Shown here one piece after another: positions 30,505 through 41,818 of a stretch of DNA of 64,000 nucleotides. The stretch lies in the NCBI RefSeq assembly GCF_932294415.1, contig NC_065536.1:10033974-10097973 (forward strand). The letters are read 5' to 3'. Origin of the DNA: Quercus robur. Taxonomy: Eukaryota; Streptophyta; Magnoliopsida; Fagales; Fagaceae. The notes below the pieces were generated by a model that did not search any database, was not told the origin of the DNA, and saw only the letters and a program-made list of their open reading frames with translations. The first letter of the stretch is position 1. The number at the start of each line of letters is the position of its first letter. Both the position numbers and the translations under genes were made by a program.

Positions 30505-31428
30505 TTAGAAATCACCACCAGCATCATCAAACCCAGCATCATATCCAGAATCATAAGCGCCCATCTCAGACACGTCAGAGATCATATCTCCAACCAGCAA
30601 CCCACCAAGCAATCCAGCTCCTAGTCCCAACGCCATCTTCCCACCGCTGCCACCACTCTTCTTAGGCGGCTTGGCGCCATACCCGCCGTACCCGGCTTGC
30701 GGATACGGGGCCGGTTGGTGAGGATACTGCGGGTAACCACCGTTATAAGCCGGTTGAGGTGGGTACCCACCATACATAGGCGGTGGGGGATACCCGCCTT
30801 GTGGTGGGTACCCACCGTGAGGCGGCGGCTGGTGCGCGTACGGATAAGCAGCCGCCACCGTGCCAGCAGCCAGCATTCCCGGTGGAGGGTACGCGGGAGC
30901 AGGGCCACCGCTAGGCCCCGCCGCCCCGTATCCTACCGGATACGCGGTAACAGGCGTGTCCGTGTCCGCGTTCTTTGCCTTCTGTTGAGTCGCGGTGAAC
31001 TTTTCGCCAAACTTGTACGTGAAATCCAACACACCTTTGGCTTTTCCAGATGGGGTTCTGACGCTGTAGCTCGCGCGCCTCTCGTCCTTCGATTCCTCGC
31101 CGTAGCTCTCGAGGAGCTCTTTGATGGGCACGTGGACTTCGCCGACTTCTTTGTCGCCGGCGAGTTTCTTCTCCGCCTTGATCTTCACCACGAGCGCGAG
31201 GCGGTTCTGCTCCGCCGCGTTGATGTCTATTGTGAATTTCATGGGGAAATTCCACTTGGGGTTCGGGCCGCAGTCCTTGTCGATGTGCGTTTTCTGCTGA
31301 CTGGTATTGTTGTTGAAGTAGTCGCCGTGGATCGAAACGACGGCGTACAGGTCCATCTTGGAGAAAAGATTCAAGTCCTTCAAGTCCTTGGCCGAATTCA
31401 ACGTGATATCCAAAGGCCTGCACTCCAT
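30505..31428 (-). CDS. SRC2: SRC2-like C2-domain protein
   Basis: A 307-residue protein of the SRC2 (soybean gene regulated by cold 2) family. Known members bind membranes through a C2 domain and are stress-induced; one was reported to move to storage vacuoles. Residues about 5-105 form the C2 domain (LDITLNSAKDLKDLNLFSKM, DLYAVVSI). A Pro/Gly/Tyr-rich middle from about 160 to 265 (GGYPPQGGYPPPPMYGGYPP) follows. A Gly-rich hydrophobic stretch (GLGAGLLGGLLVGDMISD) may be a membrane segment, and the end is Gly/Asp-rich. Intronless, as is usual for this family. The start ATG follows an A/C-rich 5' leader. GC content is high, unlike the flanks. It looks intact. Assignment to the family is firm; induction by cold is family knowledge only. 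Confidence 0.93.
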   Translation of the reverse strand: MECRPLDITLNSAKDLKDLNLFSKMDLYAVVSIHGDYFNNNTSQQKTHIDKDCGPNPKWNFPMKFTIDINAAEQNRLALVVKIKAEKKLAGDKEVGEVHVPIKELLESYGEESKDERRASYSVRTPSGKAKGVLDFTYKFGEKFTATQQKAKNADTDTPVTAYPVGYGAAGPSGGPAPAYPPPGMLAAGTVAAAYPYAHQPPPHGGYPPQGGYPPPPMYGGYPPQPAYNGGYPQYPHQPAPYPQAGYGGYGAKPPKKSGGSGGKMALGLGAGLLGGLLVGDMISDVSEMGAYDSGYDAGFDDAGGDF

Positions 31429-31572
31429 TCTTGAAGTTTTCTCGGATCAAAGAAGAACAAAGAAAATTTGGATATGAAAAAAATATAAAAGGAGGTGTTT
31501 TTTGTTGTGACGAAAGAAAATTAAGAAATTGTTGTTGTTGTTGGTTGTATGGGAATTTGGATGAGAATTGGC

Positions 31573-31580
31573 TATATATA
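31573..31580 (-). promoter_or_regulatory. TATA box of the SRC2-like gene
   Basis: Minus strand TATATATA (context ctcactatatatagcc) is about 145 bp upstream of the ATG. A leader with CT repeats and caacaacaac follows, typical of plant 5'UTRs. Confidence 0.7.
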
Positions 31581-32366
31581 GTGAGAGAGAGACGAGTGAG
31601 GAAAGAGATGTGAAATTTCGGGAGGTATCGTGACCGTGTGAAAACCGAATAGAGGTATTTATGGAGGTGACGACAAGACTGTTACTCTTCTGTTCTAGAT
31701 AAGAATCCAAATTTAAATAATATATATAAAATTAAATTGTGAAAAAAAAAATATTAATACCACAACTATTAGGCAATTTTTGCTGCAACTCTGGTTAAGT
31801 GGTGAGTTATGATTGGTGTTATCGTGGATTTATGTGAATTTATTATTTTTTCTCGACCACTTATAATGAGTCATGTAATAAATTTTGATAAAAATTGGGT
31901 AAAGAATTGTGATCTTAGCTTCTTCTTTTTTTAATATACGCGTTTTGAATTAAGTTGTGTAATAGTATTTGGAAGACCAGAGGTTTGGATCAATTTTGAC
32001 ACTTAGATAGAGTTATTAAGGAATTAGGAGTTAAGTCACAATAAATATTTGAGTTTTTGGTTAATGCTTTAAAAGATTTCTTTTTCATGAAAAATCTTGA
32101 TATTTCTAGGGGGTGAGAAAAGATGATTTTTATTTAATATTTTTTTCCCCTTTCTTTTTGGGATGTTTCCTTTCCTTAGGGTGTGAGGTAATCTTTATTG
32201 CCGTGTATGTTAGAAGACGTGTTTTTTGCGTGTTACTGGCCCTTTTATTTCGTTGGAAGTTATATACTATAGTAAAATCATAAAATTGACCTGATACATT
32301 ACCATTTATAACTTTTCTTATCTCAGCGGTTTAGGTAAAATATTAAATTTTACTTTTCTCCACCAC

Positions 32367-32397
<31 letters not shown>

Positions 32398-33105
32398 GTT
32401 AAACTTTTACTTTTGAATCTTAGCATTTTTGTACAGTATAATAAAGAAAATTCTTTTTCTTTCACCACTTACCATGTCGACAGCCTTGTGTGTAATTTAA
32501 TTAGTTGGCATCATTCAACCTCTATCTCTCCATTATTGAATTATTATATATTTGAAAAAAGCACAATAATTAACTATAAAATCATTAAAAGAAAACAATA
32601 TGCATTGTGCAAGTTAGGTGGGTATATAGAAACCCTTTCTTCTTCTCCTTTTCCCCTTATTTTTTCTTTTAAAGTAATTAGAGGTTAAAAAAAACATTTT
32701 TTTAGTTCTTTGTTTGGGTTTAGATGAACTTATTTTAATCAATTTATTTTGTTTATAGTGTAGAAATTTAGCAAAACCTTGAAAAATGTAACATAAATTT
32801 CATAATCTTTTTTCAATAATTGTTGGCATGATGTGTTTATAATGAACTCGTGCAAAATGATATTACTCAAATCAAAATTTATCATCAAGTTATGAAGAAT
32901 TGTGTATCATTAACATTGCTATTTTACTCTCATAGGAATATTTGGATGGTGAGCTCATTGGTTGGAGCAAAATAAATCTAGAAATTTTAAGTTAAATCTA
33001 TTACATTATTGATCCATAAGAGTTTTTAAGAATATATTTTCGAGTGTCTCATAAATAAAGATCGGAAAAGTTTAATTAGACACCACTCCACTATTATTTA
33101 CTATT

Positions 33106-33162
33106 AAAAAGTCATTGCTTCATTTATTCCCAAAAAAAAAAAAAAAAAAGTCATTGCTTCAT
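33106..33162. repeat. A-tract micro-insertion with 18-bp direct repeats
   Basis: The 18-mer aaaaagtcattgcttcat occurs at 33106-33123 and 33145-33162, flanking 21 bp: ttattccc plus A's. Tail-only retroposition is the likely origin. Confidence 0.6.
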
Positions 33163-33640
33163 GTATACTCTTTTATATGAGTGTCAAGGTAAAAATCATG
33201 TGACGTCTCATTCAGCGTGGTATCTAACGTTAGTTACGTGGGGCTAGTTGGTATAGGAAAAAGGCATTTAGGTTTTCAACTAACAAGTCATGGCTAACGA
33301 GCATTAGACATTTTTTTTCAGTGGCTTTTGGAAAGGGACTTTCATGGAATGGAATGTCGAAGAGTTACAGTGGACTCTGATTCAGCCGTTGAGTTTTAAC
33401 GTATAATGACGACGAATTGACGCACATATTCCTCCCAAGAACATGCGAAAGCGATTGATAGACAGACACACAGTGGCAGACTTTAGAAATTGGAACATAC
33501 TTTTTGGGAAGAATTCCACTACGTATCAACTACGGGTCCAAACTTTGTCAGTGATTTTCTAAGTAGGCTTGTTTAACTGGGCTCGTGAAGCCTATATTGA
33601 AGCTTAGTTCCAACATGTGGGTAGGCATTTATTGTCTTAA

Positions 33641-33682
33641 AAATATTCATTTTTTTTTTTTTTTGAGAATTAAATATTCATT
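33641..33682. repeat. T-tract micro-insertion with 11-bp direct repeats
   Basis: aaatattcatt occurs at 33641-33651 and 33672-33682, flanking a T tract plus gagaatt. On the other strand the insert reads attctc plus A's. Confidence 0.5.
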
Positions 33683-34325
33683 CTTTAGAAAAACAAATTT
33701 GATTTCCAAAACCCAATATCTTCAGAGCTACAATTGGGTGCAAATTCCGAAATGACCTCAATAACTATACCAATAATGCACTAAAATCTCACGGGCACGA
33801 AGAAAAAGTTCAAAAGCTTGCTCGCAGAACCCCAACGCAAGGTAGATGCAAGTGTTGTTGCACCATGTTAAGGCAATGCCCACCATGCAAAATGTATGAG
33901 CAAATTTCCATCACTATTTGAGTTTAAAACAAAGCTAATAAAAAAAAAAAAAAAAACTGAAATGCCGTGAGCAGATATTCTAAGGCCCACACCTCATATG
34001 TCAACAATAAATATGGAAAAAAAAAAAAAAGACAACACAAAGATGCCACTATCAATATCAGTACATTTGGGGTATCCACCATTCGAATTACATCATCTAT
34101 AAGCCCAAGATACGCTCTTGAATTTGGCCTCTTCAATAAGACCCCACGTTTCTTTTGGTACCAATTGCTGCACTCTCCCATGGCCAGGAGCGATCAATAA
34201 TGTAAGTAGCTTTTGGAGTGTAATAATGCAGCCCTCTCAACGTGAAATTTTTGCCCGCATATTTCATGCTATAATCCATGTTATCCATTTTTTGATGATG
34301 ATGGGATATTTTTATACCAGTTTCA

Positions 34326-36799
34326 TCAAAGAGGGTGGTAAGGCACATAGCCTAACAAGCCCGTCACATTGGTGACAACGTCATTGCACCTCGTCAAAAG
34401 GCTAAGGAACTGTTGTGAGATGTCAACTGTGTTTGCATTGGGTGGTGCAGTGGGAGTGTTAATAATAAGATTGTGACTATTTCTGGGTGGTGCTGCTGCT
34501 GTTTCTGAATGATGCATATTATTATGTGGGACTTTAGCATATTGAGGAGGAGGAGGAGGAAGAGGAAGAATAGGCGTTGGAGATGGAGGAATGACCTTTT
34601 GAAAGTTCTTACTATTAAAATCCATTGCAACAGAAGAAGAAGGTGCACCACCATCTGCATTACTAGCATTGTTGTTGAAGTTGTTTCTATTACCAACCAT
34701 CAATTGCTCTGCCCTACTACTTTCTTCCCCACCCAACATGAATTTTACACGCGGGGTACCTTTACTACTACCACCACCAACACCACCAGTTACCTGCCCT
34801 GACTCGTCACCGGACACCTTCTTCAAACATGATTTGAGCTGGACTGCTGGCTTTAGAGGAGACTGGTTTACAAGCGCTGATACTGGTCTTTGTACAGCTG
34901 CTGCAGGATCCTTCACCCGTGGGGTCTCATTGGAATTGTCATCTCCTCGGACCTTGCCAGATTCAGTACCTTCAGGTGCGCCACCTCCCAATTCCCGAAT
35001 GTGGCACCTCACATTCACGTTGCCAAATAAGGAATTGTTTGCAACCGCATATTTGTAGGCTGCTTCAGCATCAAGCTTGTGCAGGAACACAACACGGCAT
35101 GTGGAGGACTTCCAAAAGACACGGAGACCTGACTGATCTATCGGCCCAAAACGAGCAAACCTTGCCTTCAACTCTGCAACAGATGGAAGGGATGTAAAGG
35201 GAGGGAACTTCATCACCAGCATGGTGGGGTCAACTGTCTTAGTTGGAGGTTCCACTTTCTTCACAGGATCCGGTCTGGAAGACTTTGGTGGGGCTGGCGC
35301 CACTGATTCTCTTCCCTCTCCCCGCTGACTTTCAGGCATTTTTTGACCCGCCTTCTTTTCAGCAGCCAATGATTTCAAAGCATTGATCTTCTTTACCCTT
35401 TTTGCTGCAATTTCTTCTTGACGATCAGAAGGGCCACGTTTCCGCCCAGCTCTTGTTGGATCATCAGGTCTGACTATAGATTTTACTGGCTTTGAGGATG
35501 GCAAATCCCTGACATGCTCACCAGTAGAATTGTCAGAGGCACCAACACCAGATGAATATTTTGTGGGACGAACTTCAACAGATTCAGTCTCTGTTGGTGG
35601 TGACATTGCCAAGCTTTTCTGGTAAACAAGGGACCGGAATCTCAAAAAGAACTGTCGTACAATTGCAGGGCTGTTTCTTTCCACAGCATGAAAAGGATCA
35701 AGCGCAAGGGCCTGCAGATCACTCAATAGTTGTGGAAGTTCAATTTCAGCATTTCCCATTCCAACTGTTGGAAGAGTCCCAACAGATTCCAATGAGGAGT
35801 TACTTCCACCAGCATTTTTCTTCTGTTGTTCTACCCGAACATCATCCCTCAGAGCCAAACCAATCTGGGTGGATTTTCCTGCTAATTTCCCCACTGAGGT
35901 CCCCACTTTTCCAGTAGCCAAACGTTTCTGTTGATGTTCAGAGCTCATTTCTGTACCAGCATCTTTCCTCTTTTTCTTCTTCTTCTCCCCCATAACAGAG
36001 TTCTCAGAGTTTAAGTCCCCAGTAGTTCTTTTAATAATTTTTGCCTTCTTCTTGACTCCACCATCAGTACTCATGCCACTTGAACGCTTTGCATCAATTG
36101 ATATAGAATCTACAACACTACGACCATCCTTAACTTGATCCAATGCATGGTCCTCTTCAGGTCTCGCTGGAAAGGTCAGCTCAGATGGTTGAGAACTTTC
36201 GTATGGTTTTGACATTTTTGCCTCACCTTCCTGATGAAGAGATAGCGATGCACCATCTTTTACATGTGGGGATGCCCCCTCCCCTGACAAATCAGACCAG
36301 CCCGTGCTTGTGGGACCCACAGATTCACCTGGTCCTGACCTCTCTTTCATCTCCTGCAGAGAACCCTTCCCCTTATCAAGAGCGGGCTTCGTATCAAAAG
36401 AAATATTTTGCTGGCCAAGAGTACTGCTGTATGCTGCAGCCAGGTCTACAGATACAACTTCTTTTCCAGGTCCATCTAAACTTGGGGTTACACCATCCTT
36501 GCTGGTAAATGCTGCCTCTTCATCTTTTGCAGGAATCTGCTTTACAGGGACTGCTGGAACCCTCTTTTGCAAGACAAAATCCCCAGCTGCAGTCTTTACA
36601 GAACCATCCATGTAAACAGATGGGGCAGAGGAACTTGCCTGTCCTGGGGTAATTGGATGGGTCTTCAAGTTAATGGATTCATCTCTCCGCTTGAAAAGGT
36701 ATCTGTCTTTCTTTGACTGGTCCTTGATTTTCATAGCTTTTGCAGAGCTCTTCCCACCTCCAAGAGCTTCAGCAATCACCAGTGGACCGCTCAAAGGCG
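34326..36799 (-). CDS. PWWP-domain protein, exon 2 (C-terminal 824 codons)
   Basis: Large second exon of the PWWP gene, with acceptor ttgccttctccag/CGCCTT at 36800-36801. It completes a Gly/Ala codon with the single-base overhang of exon 1. Most of it is charged, low-complexity, nuclear-type sequence with Lys-rich clusters (KKKAKIIKR, GEKKKKKRKDAG). A conserved RRM-like block lies near protein residues 867-940 (MKFPPFTSLPSVAELKARFA, FGPIDQSGLRVFWKSSTCRV). A Pro run (PPPPPPQ) and the conserved end LLTRCNDVVTNVTGLLGY follow, then TGA... stop at 34326-34328 (the triplet on the minus strand ends the frame). This layout matches Arabidopsis PDP1/PDP2-type proteins (from memory), which work with FVE/MSI proteins and PRC2 in histone H3K27 methylation. 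Confidence 0.9.
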
Positions 36800-38591
36800 C
36801 TGGAGAAGGCAACAAACCAATCAGAAAACAAATAATGTAAAGTGCTCATATGAAGTGATTAATTTGTATGGCAGGGATGCAATTGGACATTACTCTCATG
36901 CAAAATGAATGCCAATCACAGGGAGGGGCTTGAGAAACATGAGGATACAATCTACAAGTTTGGCAAGTAAAATTGGTATGCCAAGAGAAAGTCAGAAAGG
37001 CCTCATCAATTCTTTATTAATGTATAATGGTATAAACGGAAACCAAATTAAGTGAAAATGCTTGGTTATTAAACACATAATGGACCAAATATCAGAATCA
37101 GTGGCCTAATTTTGGAAGAAAAATAGGGTAAAATTATATTGGGAAATTTGATATGAGGGATTTGCTAAAAGTACAGAAGTAAAAAGACCTGCAGTATTTG
37201 CTTTGTACGGTAAGATTTCTTTTTTAATATTTTCTTTTTTATTTTGGATAATGTAAAATTCTTTAAAACACTATTCTCATAAATTAGAAGTATACAACAG
37301 AATAGTGAGGGGGAACAAACTAAGATTACAAAGTGATCCATCATACATTTCTATGAAATAAAAGCACATGGGCACTACAAGTTTTTGAAAATAGAAAACA
37401 AAAACTGTTACCAAACATAACCTAACATTTTCAGCAGCAAATAGATCATAAGGCACCAATTGAATGCCACAAAAATCAACAGAAGACACCTAACATAGAC
37501 TTAGAAATTCTAATAAAGCAACCAAAGCTTTCTACGTAATTATTTGCAAAAAGACCATCCGTAGTCCAAATCAACCTCCATTCCAAATTTCAAACAAATT
37601 TATAATCAGTTACCACCCTCAATCATTGAGCAATAGCTCTCATGGATGATTTGAATAAATCCCAAAATCATCTCCTCAATCTTTAAAAGGAGCGCTTTGC
37701 TCCAATGCATGGGTCAAACTAACACAGAATGTCAATATATTACCACGTCAAACTTATGAGAGTTTATTTATTAAAAAGGATCTCACACATGCCCAACACT
37801 GCTTGGAATACCAGTGTACTATCAAACTGATTCAGTACAATGTGTATGTTATTTTCCTTCATCAGCTTCTTGGAAATTGGAAATTGGAAATTGCGACCCA
37901 ATTTCTCCAAGCCATCAAGATTGAAATTCAAAAAGGTTTTCTTTCCAACTTTCAGTGTAGTCACATTGACTCATTAAGAAGCCAATTTAAATATGACATC
38001 TATGAGACAGTACTTTGTTGGGCTCTTAAGAATCCATTACAACCCATATTATCAATTCTGAAACAAAAGAAAGGGGGATTGGTTCCTTCTCCTGTAGGAA
38101 TTCAACTGCCTGTTGTTCTTAGGAAATCCATTGTGAATTTCATTTTTTCCAATCTCTAATCATACAATTTTTTTATTTTTTTATTTTTTACTAATTCATT
38201 TGCAATAAGTGAAGTCTAACAAAAATACCAGAAAAACGAGAGCCCACTATCTCAATCACTAATTCATTTAAGGTTTCACCTTTTTGTAAATCTTAAATTT
38301 TCTATCTTTTTGGAGTGGTTGGATGAACGAGAATCATGTGACATCACGTTTAAAAATCGTCATTAATAATTAAAATATTTGAACTAGCTACCATCATCCA
38401 ATGAGCACTGCATACTGAGAGAAACTATCAGGAACAAAAAAGATAGCAACTTTGATATTATTTTTGTAATACATTCTACCAAACTGATCGATGTTAAAAT
38501 AAACAGATTTCGATATAAGAGCATGCAATGTGGGTGCAACGAATAATCAAAATAACTACCAAGTATGAGGGAAAACGCATGAAATTTATAC
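36800..38591 (-). other. Intron 1 of the PWWP gene
   Basis: A 1792-nt intron with donor CGAG/GTATAA and acceptor TCTCCAG/CG. Phases agree on both sides. It holds no element or gene I can support; a 118-residue plus frame at 37803-38159 lacks coding features. Confidence 0.85.
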
Positions 38592-39609
38592 CTCGAGGCC
38601 GGTCTAAATTAACCGGTTCACGGGGTGGGCGTCCTGCACCTCCTGCCGGGACCCCAAATGCCTGAGCATAGGTCTCATCAAACTCCTCAAACAGAGCCTT
38701 CCGCAACGCGAACACAGTAGCCTTATTCTTGACAAAAATAATGTTTTTCGGGTCACCTCCTCTTGGCATCAAAGCTAACTGCTTTACAAAGGCAAGAAAC
38801 TCGCTCGGCTTAAAACCATCTCTCGCCTTCTTAATCTGATTCACCGAATAAACCCCCCGGGGCTCATAATCCGGCACATCCACCTCAAAATACCCTTGAA
38901 CTTCCGTGCCCCGGAAATTAAACGCGCTCCTACATTTACAAACCACACCAAGACCACGCCGTCTACTCATCTCATCCACAGCCTCCTCCACGGCCTTAAT
39001 GAAGTTCCTCGAATTCGTTTGCCGCGATTTCTCAGCGAAGTATTGATCAAATGGGATGAGTTCAGCCGGGTCGAACCACCCATAACTACTATCACCGAAG
39101 AATGCCACCAATACGTAGCCTTCTCTACGACTTCGACGCACGGAAGGCGAAGCGAAAGCTTCATTGAATATATGCCCAGGCCACCATGGGTGGGATTTCA
39201 CTTTCCCCCAAACCATGTCACCGACTTCAAACCCAAAACTCAGTGCCCTTGACATTCCTGAAACCCCACTCTTCTCATTTGCTACGTACTCGTCGAATTC
39301 GGATAACAACGAATTGTACTCAAAGGCCTTACCTTTCTCATTTCTCTCGTCAAAAACCCTAGCTTCCTCCTCTTCATCTTCGTCGTCTTCAGAAGCCCTA
39401 ACCCTAGCCTCCTCGGATCTCGCGCTTTCAGGAGCTTCCGAATCGAGCTCCATCGATGAAACCCTAGCCTCGTCAGAAACCGCTCCTATATCCAAGCCAT
39501 CGGCACCGCCAACGCCGCCTTCTTCTTCCAAAACCCTAGCCGCCGGTTTCGCTTCGGACTCCTCGATCAAATCTGAATTCCTATTGTAATCGGAGGAACC
39601 TCTGTTCAT
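38592..39609 (-). CDS. PWWP-domain protein, exon 1 (start, acidic region, PWWP)
   Basis: First exon of the 1163-residue protein (3492 coding bases with exon 2). It starts at ATG 39609 (MNRGSSDYN...). Residues about 60-90 are acidic (EDDEDEEEEARV). The PWWP domain spans about 126-190 (FEVGDMVWGKVKSHPWWPGH, GYVLVAFFGDSSYGW); it is a chromatin reader for methylated histone tails and DNA. A downstream helical block (FVKQLALMPRGGDPKN, ATVFALRKALFEEF) is typical of the PDP family. The exon ends DRPRG at donor 38591; reading on gives an intronic stop. It is intact, and I expect a nuclear regulator. The choice between PDP1 and PDP2 orthology is open. Confidence 0.92.
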
Positions 39610-39712
39610 TGGAGGAGCACGGGGCTCAAAGCCGTGACCTCCGAAACCCTAAGAGAACGAAACGCTTCGAGGCTCGAATGAGAGTAAGCGTACCTTCTCG
39701 CATACCTTCTAG

Positions 39713-39727
39713 TCAGTGAGCATTCAT
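39713..39727 (-). promoter_or_regulatory. Short upstream ORF in the PWWP 5' leader
   Basis: ATG at 39727 followed by AAT GCT CAC TGA gives a 4-codon uORF, overlapping a second one that starts at 39723 (stop TAG). If the transcript starts upstream, as the CT-rich stretch at 39.74-39.80 kb suggests, these could reduce translation of the main ORF. Confidence 0.35.
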
Positions 39728-40242
39728 TGCCGAGAAAATGAGAGAGAAAGTGTGCGAATCTACGAAAATCAAAAACCCTAGAGAGAGAGAGAGAAGAGAG
39801 ATGTTTGGATATCGAGAAAATCTCTAGGATTGTGATTTTCTTTATGGGCTTCGAGAAAAATCCATGGGCCTTACTCTTATTTTGGGTTTTATAGAATACA
39901 TAAACAGTTACTAGTGAGTGTTTACGGGGGCCTCTTATGTGCTGACACGTTGTAAATATGAGCGTTTTTAATTTTCATCCAAAAAAATTAAAGATAAACA
40001 ATATTTTGGCTATAATTTTTTTTCAAACAGTAAATTTTAGTAATCATCTTAGTGTTTTTTTTTTTTTTTTTTGCTTTCAGCGTTATGATTCAGAAAGTGG
40101 GTTATGTTTATCAATAATGAAGATTAATGCTCATAAACTTAAATAATTAAACTCAACAAATTCAAAGTAATATTTTGTGTCTTATAATTAACTAAGATGA
40201 TATTTGCAAAAAAGAAAAAGAGGTTGAAAATTTGGAGTTAGT

Positions 40243-40510
40243 ATGTGTTTGGATTGCGCATTTGCGCGTCCACGTTTTTTCTTTCTGCATTTTCCTTTTT
40301 TTTTTTTTCTTTTTTTTTTTTCCAAGCCGCAGTTGTTGACCAAGTCTTACATGAATAGTGCTTTCGTGCACTGTTCATGGACCCACAAATTACACTTTTC
40401 ACCAACTTTTTCATTAAAAATGAGTCCCACGGTACTATTCACACATTTAAAAATTATTTTGCTACAGTGTTTTCAGTTTCAGCAACAATAAGTTCAATCC
40501 AAACGGACCC
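40243..40510. mobile_element. MITE-like element with gtttggattg inverted ends
   Basis: Ends atgtgtttggattg and caatccaaacggac are inverted repeats. Flanks share TTAGT (40238-40242 and 40511-40515), a possible target duplication. Inside are gaatagt / actattcac motifs shared with the elements at 26476 and 40750. Non-coding. Confidence 0.55.
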
Positions 40511-40749
40511 TTAGTTTGAGTAATAAATGGAGTGAAACGGCCAAGACATTGACAAGAAAAATGTGGAGTATTTAATGATGGGTCTCATGTAAATGGACTC
40601 AAATAGTCTTATTAGTAAGTAGAATTATTTTGATTTTTGAGTTTAAATTCACAAATTTACAAAGTTGGTTCTTAAGATGTCTTGCGGCTAATATTATTGG
40701 GATTTCGATGGGATTGAGATTAAGCTATGGTTAAACTTAATTAAGGGAG

Positions 40750-40985
40750 TGCTTGCTGTCCCCATTGTCCTATTTAGTGTGCTTTGGGACAAGATGAAAA
40801 TTTCAACTTATTTGAAATTTTAGCTTTTTTTTGCTACTATTCATAAGTCTCATTATACTTTTTGATACTATTCATAAGTCCCACTATACTATTCAGCTAA
40901 CTTTTACATTTATTTACAGTAATTTTCGCAAAAAAAATTTAAATTTCAGCTAAATAAGTTGTTCCTAAACTTAAAGACTCCTTAA
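40750..40985. mobile_element. MITE-like fragment, inverted internal structure
   Basis: caacttatttgaaattttagc on the left matches, in reverse complement, gctaaataagttg on the right. It holds tandem ctattcataagtc(t/c)cacta words. Related to the element at 26476 but in the opposite sense. Borders approximate. Confidence 0.4.
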
Positions 40986-41188
40986 ACATTAGTTTTTTAG
41001 ACCTTAGCATATAGAAGTTTGCTATCTTCATATCCAAACAAAGTCTTTCTACTCATCTATTAGCAAAATATGCTTTAAGCAATGATAACTATTTTGTTTG
41101 AATTGAAAAGAGTTTTTATTTTCTAAAACAACTTCTTCTCCACGATATATTTACTGCCTTTATTTCTTAATGAAGTTTTATTCTTTTC

Positions 41189-41192
<4 letters not shown>

Positions 41193-41230
<38 letters not shown>
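41193..41230. repeat. (AT)n microsatellite, left part
   Basis: Runs of AT up to the left border of the solo LTR. The same repeat resumes at 41782 on its other side. Confidence 0.9.
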
Positions 41231-41777
41231 TGATAATGCTGAAAAACCACCAGTAAGCTACACGGTTCTCACGTACTCGAAACAATACCTGTACAACACA
41301 AAAAGAGAAGACCTCGTAGAGAGTACCGGTGTGGTGCTGGCCAAATACCCTCTGAATGTCAAGTTAGAATTTCTCACAACTCTAGAGTGTCAGAGTGGGT
41401 AAATTATGCGTACCTTGTTTAATGGGGGTATTGGAGCTTTTATAGTAGTAGAGAGTTGACATCTTTTCCTTGGTTTAGAAGTCTTTTCCTTATAGGAATC
41501 CTCATGACCGTATTTCACGGAATCCTTTCCTTGTACGTGGAGCACAAGATACTTCCTTATATACCTATGCGTGGAGGCCAAGTTATGCTAGATCCGTCAG
41601 TCTCACATACATCCTTAAGCTTAATGTCGTCGGTTTATTTCTTCTCTTCAAGTTGATGTCGTCAGTCCTAGAGTTGTAGACTCTATGTATATGTTCATGG
41701 TTGCAACTCCAACGAGTTAGTCTGGAACGTTTGCCCTATGCTCCAATATTAGTAGGTACATACACAATTTTATCCTT

Positions 41778-41781
<4 letters not shown>
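41231..41781 (-). mobile_element. Solo LTR of a Tat-related Gypsy element
   Basis: 551 bp, TG...CA at both ends (tgataatgctg ... tatccttatca), flanked by TATAT on each side. On the minus strand it resembles the Tat LTR of 8202-8692 over its 3' half: a TATAAAAGC box, a word like aaggtacgcataa, ggccagcaccacaccggtac and a ctcgagtacg-like block. No internal region remains, so it is a recombination relic. The TSD is weak evidence because the target is an AT repeat. Confidence 0.75.

Positions 41782-41814
<33 letters not shown>
41782..41814. repeat. (AT)n microsatellite, right part
   Basis: Continuation of the AT repeat interrupted by the solo LTR. Confidence 0.9.

Positions 41815-41818
<4 letters not shown>

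Larger units (their letters stand above)
31720..34000. other. Intergenic DNA between the SRC2-like and PWWP genes
   Basis: No gene seen. AT-rich, with A tracts near 32.37 and 33.94 kb and two micro-insertions listed separately. It should hold the SRC2-like promoter (right of 31.6 kb) and the 3' end of the PWWP transcript. Confidence 0.5.
39850..41190. other. Intergenic DNA with MITE-like elements
   Basis: Upstream region of the PWWP gene. Apart from the two elements listed at 40243 and 40750 I see no gene. Confidence 0.5.

Noticed and set aside
30697-31434. 245-residue plus-strand frame, Arg-rich, opposite the SRC2-like gene
   Set aside because: Shadow of a GC-rich, Pro/Gly-repeat coding region on the minus strand; no domain, and the minus frame is clearly the C2 protein.
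34133-34348. 71-residue minus frame after the PWWP stop
   Set aside because: Lies in the expected 3'UTR, no domain.
37803-38159. 118-residue plus frame in the PWWP intron
   Set aside because: No motif, AT-rich composition like intron sequence, opposite strand to the gene.
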